From Dermacentor variabilis (Eukaryota; Arthropoda; Arachnida; Ixodida; Ixodidae), in assembly GCF_050947875.1 (NCBI RefSeq), contig NC_134568.1, forward strand, positions 266,279,815 to 266,343,814: DNA of 64,000 nt, read 5' to 3'. Below are positions 56,166-64,000 of the stretch, piece by piece. Made by a program: the position numbers and the translations under genes. The stretch's first letter is position 1. Each line of letters opens with the position of its first letter. The notes under the pieces were generated by a model that was given only the letters and a program-made list of their open reading frames with translations, had not been told where the DNA came from and ran no database searches.

Positions 56166-56500
56166 AAAACTAAGGGAGTGCCGGGCACTCTCTTTGAGGG
56201 AGTAGCTGCTTGTCCCATATTTCACTCTCTTTTCGAGAGTAGATCGACCCTCTTTGAGAGAGAGTAGGTCAACTCCTCCTGACAGAGTTTTGTTACTCCA
56301 CCGCAAGGGATTGCTAGTACGCTTCCGCAGAGTGATAATACTCTTCCCACAGGGAGTGCTAGTACTCTTCCGCAGAGTGCTAATACTCTCCCCGCAGGGT
56401 TAATAGTACACCGCCAGACCGAGTACTTCTACTACCCCAAACAGAGTGCTTGTACTCCTTCAGAACAGAGTGCTAGTACTCTTCCCAATACCCTCTTAGC
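56166..56500. repeat. 21-24 bp minisatellite of palindromic units
   Basis: Units of the form AGAGTGCTAGTACTCTTCCGC recur about eight times with changes between 56280 and 56490. Each unit centre (GAGTGCTAGTACTC) is nearly self-complementary. The left part (56166-56275) has related GAGAGTAG and CTCTTT inverted words. Confidence 0.8.
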
Positions 56501-56867
56501 CAAGTCCTGGTCACGCATGCAGGCAGGAAATCAGATCAAATTAGGGCCGCTGATATACTGTTCCCTAGGCGGCTCCTCAGAGACACTGGCCCGATTCCAA
56601 GCGGCCTTCAGAATAGGCGTGAGCAAAGTTATGCAGGATTTTAAAGTCACTTTTTCCTGGCTATCTGCTGCCTACCGTGAGGCGTGACTGCTCTGAAGCG
56701 GCCTATGCGTATGCGTCACGAACGCCACTGAGGAGAAAAAAAGCGAATTAACACTTAATCTGCAAATATCTTCGCAAATTTCACAATCAGGAGTCACACA
56801 ATCTAATTAGAATACAATTGTCCAGGGAATCACATACTATCAAGAATCACAATGCTCTATACATCAT
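56501..56867. other. Possible SINE body, otherwise unassigned
   Basis: Lies directly downstream (minus strand) of the tRNA-like head at 56868-56950 and may be its body. No second copy in the window supports a limit. Confidence 0.3.
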
Positions 56868-56950
56868 GTGAATTCGAACCCGCGTACAGTCGAATTTGTA
56901 CAATTCAAAACACACATCATAACCATTACACCACAGCGCCGCCACACCCA
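56868..56950 (-). repeat. tRNA-like SINE head
   Basis: The minus strand has the A-box-like GTGGTGTAATGGTTATGATG and the B box GCGGGTTCGAATTCAC, spaced as in a polymerase III internal promoter. The long AT-rich middle prevents a normal anticodon arm, so this is not a working tRNA gene. Confidence 0.6.
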
Positions 56951-57639
56951 GTCGTATTCTTTTAGAGGTTATATATATACCAAACGTATTTGATGAATCG
57001 GCTGTGGTGGGTGGGGTTTCTCTGCAGTGTGCTGTGCTGTTGTGTGCTGGAATACGTGTGCGTTTGCATCATTTCCATTCATTGCTACGACTAACGAAGG
57101 AAGACAACGTAGACGACAACGTGAGAACTATTCACGGCTTGTCGTCACCGCAGGAAAATAACAAATGTGCCGTTCAGCTCATGATCGAGTGCTTTTCCAG
57201 TCCTTGCATTATATGTTCTCCAAAATACGCGGATACAAAGTATTGCGCCAACCATCCACGTATGTGAATTTAATTCGCGCGTATACTGGTGAGCAACTGC
57301 GACGCCAGTACCAGGCATTTCGACGTGCCTCACGCTGCCGTGTAGGCGTTCTTTTCAAGTGCATTAGTTTAGAGTTTGGTTCAGTCCGCTGTGAGCTGTT
57401 GTCCTGCATTAGCAGCGGATCGTTAGCGTTTTGAAGCGCATGCATTCCAGCATTTGGAGACTGCTTATGCCGATAGCCGCGTCAAATGCATTGGCACGCA
57501 TGTTTAAATGACTAATGTGTCCACTTGTTACGCGTGCACTGCTCGTATCCTGTGGCAGTGCTCGTTCTAAAAGCTTCGAAGACCATCTACACTCATGCGT
57601 GTGTTCAATTTATATATGCACAGGATGGACTTGCCGGCT
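56951..57639. other. Unassigned sequence
   Basis: Short frames on both strands without motifs (for example 57004-57267 plus). Nothing else recognised. Confidence 0.35.
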
Positions 57640-57775
57640 AGTTGGTTGAGCATTTTAGAAGAAACAGCGCAACACAAGGACGACGCAAAAACATGCCACA
57701 CCACGAAGCGCTGGTGTGGTTGATGCATTTTTTTCGTCCTTGTGTTTGCGCTGTTTCTTCTTCCACGATACACGC
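57640..57775. repeat. Hairpin-forming MITE-like repeat (copy 3)
   Basis: GAAGAAACAGCGCAACACAAGG (about 57657) pairs with its inverse near 57743-57765, across a central CACACCACGAAGCGCTGGTGTGG palindrome. It is related to the half-copy at 56078-56165. Confidence 0.75.
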
Positions 57776-57882
57776 ACACCACAGGTACGCGAAAGTTTAG
57801 GAGCATAAGTGGTTAACTCTGTTTTCCCCGTTTTCTCTCAGTGTCAATGGCACAGTGCGTTGCCCGGAATTGTGCACGCTTA

Positions 57883-58061
57883 CCCCCATATGCAGAAATG
57901 CATCATAACTTGAAGCCCATGCTTGACTTGATCTAAACGACGCAAGTTGTGAACGCACCAAAAGAAAGGCAGTGAGCGTCTTGGGGGACGTTCGCACCAG
58001 GCGTCGTTTATATCAAGTCAAGCATGAGCTTTGTATTAAGATACATTTCTGAATACGGGGG
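57883..58061. mobile_element. Palindromic MITE, 179 bp
   Basis: The left end CCCCCATATGCAGAAATGCA and the right end GCATTTCTGAATACGGGGG-type sequence are inverse copies. The arms continue through GCCCATGCTTGACTTGAT and ATCAAGTCAAGCATGAGC to GACGC/GCGTC. The loop is about 50 bp. Non-coding. Confidence 0.87.
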
Positions 58062-58317
58062 CTAGACATCTGCTTCTTCCAGAAAATGTCGAAGAAACGC
58101 CCGCCAAAACCAGGCACATTCGTAAACTTAACTAGGCAATACGAAGCTCCATAGAAAAAAAGAAGAGTGGTATTAAAAGCTTTCAGTATTTTTCTTTACT
58201 CCAAAATAGTTGCGCTCTCGTGGCTTCACTGTACAGAGATAGTGCAGCGTTAGCTAGAAAGCATGAATTTCCTAACTCCATGCCAAAATAAGCTTGTAAA
58301 ATTATTTAGGTGCTAGA
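58062..58317. other. Unassigned spacer
   Basis: Nothing recognised. Confidence 0.3.
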
Positions 58318-59108
58318 ATCCAGGGTTTGTAGCGAGCCTTGAAAATCCTCTATTTCTAAAATGCCATTTTCAAGGCATTGAAAACCCTTGAATTTTTAGA
58401 AGTACTGGAAAGTCCTTAAACTTGTACACTTGGCTAGACTTAGCTGACATTGCCAAGCGCTTTTTTTTCCTTCTGTGACACTCTTTCGCATGTCACAGAA
58501 AATTGTCTCTGGAGGTAATAGAAGGAGAGCGACATCCTTAAAGCTGAAATTACAAAGGAGCTGCAGATGCCAGTTTTATGCACATGGAACCGGCGACAAA
58601 TGTGCTTGGAGGAGCAGAAGCAGGAAGCTCAACAGTTGAGGCATTCAAAGAGAAGCCGTGAAGAGTAAATTGAGAGCGACAGACACAATAAAAAGAAATT
58701 AGAAATGACTATTGCTTATTTGATGGTGAAAAAAGCTGAGGCAACAGATGACATCACATACACTGTCAAACCAAACAGTATTCAAAAACTGCAAATGTTG
58801 CAGGTCCAAGTAGTTAATTGTGCTATTGCAGAAAAACTTTGAGCGCTTTCTTGAAATGCTTCCTTGTGTGCGTTTAGTGGTGGGCGGTGAAAGGCAAAGT
58901 AGCAGTCTTTCAAATGTTTGAAATCACTGAAATGCGATTTGTTTTGTTTTCTTTTGTTTGCATTAAAGTTAACGGTGTTCTTGAACAAGTTATTGCCTGT
59001 CCAAACTACTACACACATTGCACGAGGTCCTTGAAGTTACTGTGTCGGGGCCTCGAAAGTCCTTGAAAACCATCGAATTTTTTTCTTCAATATTGCTACG
59101 AACCCAGT
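58318..59108 (+). mobile_element. hAT-like transposon remnant with a coding scrap
   Basis: The left end CAGGGTTTGTAGCGAGCCTTG and the right end GCTACGAACCC form an imperfect terminal inverted repeat of about 14 bp. Both ends are rich in CCTTGAAAA and CCTTGAATTTT words. Inside, at 58675-58800, the plus strand reads KKKLEMTIAYLMVKKAEATD and YTVKPNSIQKLQ. This resembles a charged C-terminal helix (SADxFAxKAExTG...KSNSLRR type) that I associate with zinc-finger or transposase-derived proteins. Stops interrupt it. The assignment to hAT is tentative. Confidence 0.5.
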
Positions 59109-59539
59109 AGAACAACTGTCATGGAGTAAAAACCTTGGCTGAACAGGGGCTTATATGCAGAGCACAGGAAAACTAGAAATGCAGTAGTAGGCATGGAGGG
59201 TCCTGAAAAAAATGTGCCACATCCGCTCGTCTGCCTTATGTTTCTGCACCGACTGTCGCATTTTTAATAGAAGAGCACTTTCTGTTCTACTCCAATAAAC
59301 GCAACATTACGAACTCCAGTGTGGGGCAGTCCTTCAGCCAGTGCAGAACTTTTTCTGTACATCCGAGTCAGCTCTGTCATTTTTCCAGCATTGTAGTACA
59401 AGATTTGTTAAACTGGTTTAGCAGAATATGAGCAGTATACTCTTAAATTAGCTGTTTATTTGTATGCACAAGTTCAGGTCCTCAGTTTGGTTGCATGACA
59501 AATTGCCATACCTCAATAGATACAAGAAACAATTTTATT
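59109..59539. other. Unassigned sequence
   Basis: No feature recognised. Confidence 0.35.
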
Positions 59540-60260
59540 ACAGTTTAATAAAATCCAAACAGTAATAATCACAACAATATAATGACATACATTTCTTTTG
59601 GTACGTATACAGCCCATGTCCTGGCAGTGTATAAATTCAACTATACACCGCAAGTACTGTGTCCTGACCACTTTTATTCACATGTGTAAAACCATCACAG
59701 CAATTCAACAAATATCACAGTAATTAGTGACATACACTTTGTAACTGCTTTACATGAGCATAATGTATACAAATGGTCCCTGTGTACCTACACATGACTA
59801 GTGCCACCCGAGTATTATTACTCACAGGTGTAAAACCAACAAAGCAGTCCTTTAAAAAATATCACAGCACTTAGTGACGTACATGCTGTAACTCCCTTGT
59901 AGAAACTTAATACAAACACGTGAGGACACAGAAAGCTAGCAGTGGGCATACATGGGAATACCACCGCCTCAATACTAATTCACAAGTGTAAAACCAACCA
60001 AGCAGTTCTTTAAAGAATATCACAATGCTTAGTGACATACATTTTCTAACTAGCTTATATAAGCTTTATACAAACATGAGAACATACACAAAGCTAGCGG
60101 TGCACCCGCATAGAAGTGCGGCCATCTGAACACGATTATTTGCAAGTGTAAGCTCAACAGAACAGTTCGTTATAGTGACGCACATTTTGTAACTGCCTCA
60201 TACAAGCTTAGTGCAAGCACAAGAATGCAGAAAACTATAAATTAAAAACTTGCTCTATGC
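59540..60260. repeat. Tandem array of about 145-160 bp units (4-5 degenerate copies)
   Basis: GTGTAAAACC-type words occur at 59684, 59828, 59986 and 60146. ATCACA...TTAGTGACATACA-type words occur near 59568 (weaker), 59713, 59867, 60022 and 60170. Spacing is therefore 144-160 bp. Each unit also contains CTTATACAAGCTTxATACAAACA-like sequence and AAAGCTAGCxGTGxxC. Confidence 0.85.
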
Positions 60261-60834
60261 ATACACAAACAGATCAACACAAATGGTAAACACCGCTTTG
60301 AAGACAAATGTGACTGTGTCAAAGCGCAGTGCTGTGCCGGTTGAAATTGCCGCCCACAAAAGTATTGAGCAATGCTTAAACCACAGGCAATAAAGTGCTA
60401 AAAGACTGTGTCTCTAACGTAACTATTTTAATTCAAATTTCTTGAATATAGGGCTTGCTTGCAGATAAGGCATCTGATCCAACTGACCCGATTTTACACC
60501 TGCTACATGCATACAATGCACTCAGATATAACTGGTAATAATAATTATAAAAGGCATTTAAAAACTTGATAGTATGATGAAAATGCATGACTAGAAAAGT
60601 TCTGTCCCCCTCGTACTTGTTAAAAAGGTGTAAGTACGACACATGTTCTTTTTTTCCTCAATTTTTGCATTAATGGACAGCCGGGAACCTCGAACCGACA
60701 CAAAAAAAGATACTGCTATGTTAATAGTGTTATGAATAATTTTTTGTGAAAGCTTTTTTACAGACAAGTTGCAGTCTCGTTTCTGGAGGTTGAGCTGTAT
60801 CTTGCAAAATAACTTGAAAAGTGGTCACATGGGA
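60261..60834. other. Unassigned sequence
   Basis: No feature recognised. Confidence 0.35.
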
Positions 60835-61240
60835 GGAGAGGAGGAGACAAAGGAGAGGAAAGACAGGGAGGTTAGCCAGTGTAAGTACCGGCTGGCTACC
60901 CTGTGCTGGGGAAAGGGGTAAAGGGAATAAAAGGAGAAAGAAGAAGAGGGAAAAAAATGGAAAAAAAAAGAGAAAATTCACACAGTAACGCGAAACTACG
61001 CGCTACAACGTTCAAAGACGGTCGCACAATTCGCAGTTCCTTAAAAACTTCAACAAAGCCCTTAAGGCCTTGAGTGCCGAAGCCCGTCTGGACCAATGTC
61101 CTAGAGCTTTTTCCTCTGTAAAGGGGCGATTGTCCAGTTTTGCGAGAGCGGTCACGAGCACTTTTCTTCGCACTGCGTAACGGGGACAGTCACATAGGAG
61201 GTGTTGAATCGTCTCATGGAGCATGACACTATGCCATAAT
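60835..61240 (-). pseudogene. LINE 3' end: C-terminal coding tail and 3' untranslated region
   Basis: The minus frame 61224-61012 reads ETIQHLLCDCPRYAVRRKVL, then FTEEKALGHWSRRASALKAL and FLRNCELCDRL before a stop. This is the CCHC-containing C-terminus of an I-like LINE, comparable with the remnant at 14.2 kb. The downstream part is pyrimidine-rich, with GTAGCCAGCCGGTACTTACA and CTAACCTCCCTGTCTTTCC, as in the 3' ends at 20.7 and 51.4 kb. The coding tail is open, and the copy is 5'-truncated near 61240. Confidence 0.82.
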
Positions 61241-61329
61241 GTTAGTTTCAGTTGACTCTCTTGCCCTACAAGTCGCTGCTCACTGTGGCCAGTGATGCAA
61301 CAGCAGTGTCTGTCTGATTTTCATCACAC

Positions 61330-62070
61330 TTCTGTCCTATGCCATTCTTACCAGAGTTGGCGGCACATAGATACCCAAATTTCGATAGTGTTGCTTTCTC
61401 AGGTGGTTGCTTTTGATTTGCTCAATATCATTTGGCACTTCAGCTGCATCAAACTTCTTTTTTATCTCTTCAACAACAACATCAACAACAATCTTATGAC
61501 ACCTGTGTTGTCCTTCTAGTTGCCTACAAAGACCAGTCAATCTAGCAACAACACTGACAGTCTCTACTATCTTGTAATGGGAGAGAGGCGTGTCCCACCA
61601 TGTGTTCCACATTGTTGTCACTATGTGGGCTGGCTGGGGAGGCAACAACTGTAATATGTTTGCATTTGCATATATTAAAGTGATGCTTGTACTGTGTTAT
61701 GACACCTAACTTAGTCTTGCACTTGCTGCACAATAGCACTGGCTCACAGTCGTGGTGAAAAGCTTTTGTATGTTGAGCAAATGAGTTGTATCCACTACAA
61801 AAAAAGTCAGTGATAGCACACATGTTGCTCTACCAGGCCTGGTGTGGTTCCTTCTGACACTGCTGCTGATGCTGACGCGCTGCTGCTTGCCTCGTACACT
61901 GTTGCAGCTGCAGTAGACATGGCAGTCTCTGTATCTATTGCTGCCGTGTCATCTGTCATGGTAACTTCCAAGTGGTATCGGGCTCACTTCTGCAACAGAG
62001 ATGTTGTTTGCCCCTTGAGGGCTCTCATGATCAGGGCCAATAATTTCGTAGGCATTGTCTCCTGCATCGA
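61330..62070 (-). pseudogene. Two-zinc-finger protein remnant, frame broken
   Basis: The minus strand has a possible acceptor at about 62070 (TTCTTCGATGCAG/GAGACA). An ATG at about 61960 then gives MTDDTAAIDTETAMSTAAAT and an Ala/Ser-rich stretch up to HVCYH and a stop. In another frame from 61823 follows FFCSGYNSFAQHTKAFHH and CSKCKTKLGVITQYKHHFNI. If the frames are joined, the first finger is C2H2-like and the second is C-x2-C-x12-H-x3-C. A third frame (61648-61337) then reads HYKIVETVSVVARLTGLCRQ and ends RNLGIYVPPTLVRMA. The family is not recognised. It could be a host-gene exon set, a processed pseudogene or an element ORF. The break at the first finger needs about two missing bases. Confidence 0.45.
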
Positions 62071-62372
62071 AGAACCAATAAGAACAGCATGAATTAATAA
62101 ACATAGCTCTAAAAAGTACGGACATCAAGACTTAACCACAAGCTTTGCACATAAGTGACCGGGCTTAATGAATAATACTTGCAGGAGGAGTTACACAATT
62201 GTTTGTGTATATTACAGTAAAGCCTCATCAGAAGATATTCAAGAGGCACGGGAAACATGTCTCTCGGAACCAAAAATTTTAAGACACTGAGGAGCCAGAC
62301 TAGATCACTTTATTATGCATCATCACTAAAGTATGTTTTGATATATCTGAAGGAATAAATGCTCAGGGTGGC
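62071..62372. other. Unassigned sequence
   Basis: Nothing recognised between the zinc-finger remnant and the MITE. Confidence 0.35.
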
Positions 62373-63095
62373 TTAAAGGGCCCCTAAACCACTTCTCGAC
62401 ATTTTTTGAACATTTCAAGTAAACACGCGTATCGAAATCAGAATGCCGTCACGATCGACGAAGCCAAATGCCAGAGTGCGTAGCACTGCCGGAGCACCAC
62501 AATATGAAGAAAATGACCCCGTGCGCCTCTCTGGACCTATCCTGCACCCCCCAGTTTGTCCTGACATCGCCAGGCTGTCTCTGATGATGTCACCAGTTTC
62601 CGGTGCTGTCGATTGGTCGAACGAAAGTGTACGACTGCCGGCAAGGCCTGCAAGCAAATACACACACTCCTTCTTCCTCGTCGCGTTGCGCGCGATGCCA
62701 TTGTGGGCAGCCAATGGGGGCAAAGAACAGAAACGCCAACAGAAGGGTCTCCCTATGAGGCTCTTCAACACGAGTCACCATACAGTTCCGTTGTATTAGC
62801 GCCACTCCTCGCAGGACGACGGGCCAGCGCGGCAGCAACAGAGCTCGTTGGTGTTGGCCTGTCCCGTAACATTTGGAGGTGTACTAGGCAAGGAAAAGAC
62901 GACACTGTCCATATGGCGTGTACCAGATGAAAGAGTAAAATGAGTGGGGACTACTTTTCGACAATCAAACACACGTAGCTCCACTATTACTGCACCGTTT
63001 CGAAAAATTCTCGTGGCTACCTGTTCATTGCCTTATTGTGTAGAACTGCAACACCGCAACTAAATTTCAACCTCGGTGGTTTAGAGGCCCTTTAA
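62373..63095. mobile_element. TTAA-flanked MITE (piggyBac-like signature), about 720 bp
   Basis: The left end is TTAA then AGGGCCCCTAAACCAC. The right end is GTGGTTTAGAGGCCCT then TTAA (63092-63095). The 16-bp terminal inverted repeats have one mismatch. The TTAA on each side is the duplication typical of piggyBac-type insertion. There is no transposase reading frame, so it is non-autonomous. Confidence 0.8.
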
Positions 63096-63104
63096 AGAAG
63101 ACAT

Positions 63105-63287
63105 TCACAGCTTTTTAGTGACTGTAGATTGTGTTAGCTTCCTTCCCAACTTCTGGAATTCGAACACTTCACTTTGCAAGCCTTGTTGCTCGCAGTACCT
63201 TTGAGGTGCTCTTAGACGCTCGTCAGCTTCAACTGCCGACACTTTCTGCCCTGCACTGTCCTCGTTGCCCTCCTTTTCTGGTTCATG
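63105..63287 (-). CDS. Candidate terminal exon, unrecognised
   Basis: On the minus strand CATGTCTCTTTTAG/CATGAACC at about 63288 looks like a splice acceptor. It is followed by about 60 open codons that include EPEKEGNEDSAGQKVSAVEA and FEFQKLGRKLTQSTVTKKL, then TGA near 63106. The charged composition fits coding sequence, but there is no homologue I know and no paired donor exon identified. It could equally be chance. Confidence 0.2.
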   Translation of the reverse strand, partial: HEPEKEGNEDSAGQKVSAVEADERLRAPQRYCEQQGLQSEVFEFQKLGRKLTQSTVTKKL

Positions 63288-64000
63288 CTAAAAGAGACAT
63301 GCGCGATTGACTTGTGTAAGGATTGCGTGATCTTTACGCCCTTCGGAGCACACAAGGTGCACAAAGTGAATGTGTCTGGGTTGTGTGCCTTCGAAGTAGT
63401 GAATACTTAAAAAGTCATCCTTAGTAACAAAGGTGTCTCTTGTATACAGTATTGTTAACGTGGCAAACATCGGAAAACCAACCAAACCATTTTCAGATGT
63501 CTCTTACAACCAAGTGCATCTTGTAATGAGATTCTACTGTACTAAATATTTTTCAACTATGGATCATCTGCATGTACATATAGTCACAAAGACATGTTGT
63601 GTGGAATGGCGAATCGGGAAACAGTTCGTACTCTTACTTTTTGTCCCTAACATAAGCAGCTGATAACAATATGATAAAAAAGCAGGCAATGAGGCTAGAA
63701 TGGAACATAATCCTTCAGCTCTAAACAGTTTTTTGGGCCCACATCATTCCCTCATGACATAAGGAAACAACTTGATTGCAGTAATGGCTGCATGTGATCT
63801 GAGTTGATTGAAACAAACTATACGTAAGGTTGTCCTGCTGGTGATCCTGGCTGCGTGATGCTTCTCATGCTTTTTGGCACGATTCCTTTTTTTCCACTCC
63901 ACTTTTTTTTCAGATTTTCTCCCCTTTCCCTTCCCCCTTGTGTAAAATAGCACACTTGAAGTATCAAATCTGTTGAACTAACGTGTGTATCAAACCTGTT
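63288..64000. other. Unassigned sequence
   Basis: Short frames only (for example 63433-63663 plus). A T-rich run lies at 63885-63912. Nothing recognised. Confidence 0.35.

Noticed and set aside
56868..56950. True tRNA gene
   Set aside because: Box spacing is acceptable, but the AT-rich middle cannot form a normal anticodon arm.

Overview
The window is 64 kb of repeat-rich eukaryotic nuclear DNA, most likely from an arthropod and most probably a hard tick. This rests on recalled tick repeat families: tRNA-derived SINEs with a 3' body ending in ACGTAAAACCCC, RTE-like and I-like LINEs, foldback elements ending in CAGGGTGTYYCA, and TTAA-flanked short elements starting AGGGCCCCTAAACCAC. No search was run, so the assignment is an inference. 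There are no bacterial operons, no CRISPR array, no rRNA and no convincing intact tRNA gene. I see no host gene that I can name.

The best-preserved object is a complete LTR retrotransposon on the minus strand (3750-11091). It has two ~1 kb LTRs, a 4-bp GGGG target-site duplication, and one uninterrupted 1500-codon gag-pol ORF (9738 to 5236). The sequences are Ty3/gypsy type, but the domains run gag, zinc knuckle, protease, integrase, reverse transcriptase, RNase H. Integrase therefore precedes RT, the Ty1/copia-like order known for the Gmr1 group. The element sits inside an RTE-type LINE (about 2360-12498, plus strand); removing it and one GGGG copy restores the LINE codons at the junction.

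Other mobile-element remains, left to right: a LINE RT fragment (1228-2115) and a tRNA-derived SINE (2118-2354); an I-like LINE 3' part with RNase H (13390-14350); a foldback element (14354-15169); a 2-kb inverted repeat (21158-23149); a decayed Penelope-like element with RT and GIY-YIG nuclease and complex terminal repeats (26999-29880); LINE remnants at 31.1, 38.0, 39.2, 53.6 and 60.8 kb; foldbacks at 17.3, 40.1, 41.8 and 50 kb; SINEs at 20.2, 20.8, 44.8, 49.8, 55.7 and 56.9 kb; a palindromic MITE at 57.9 kb; a hAT-like remnant at 58.3 kb; and a TTAA-flanked MITE at 62.4 kb.

Tandem repeats include a (CA)n tract at the start, an (AGAC)n tract of nearly 580 bp at 47.4 kb, an AAAT tract, a 1-kb degenerate GTCGTCATT-like array at 33.7 kb, a 21-24 bp palindromic minisatellite at 56.2 kb and a ~145-160 bp array at 59.5 kb.

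Host-gene signal is weak. GC/CpG-rich blocks lie at about 18.3-19.6, 24.2-26.5 and 36.1-36.9 kb and could be promoters or first exons. One short ORF in the middle block ends at a consensus splice donor. A two-zinc-finger coding remnant on the minus strand (61330-62070) is broken by a frameshift. The rest looks like intergenic or intronic DNA. Element boundaries given as approximate were judged by eye.
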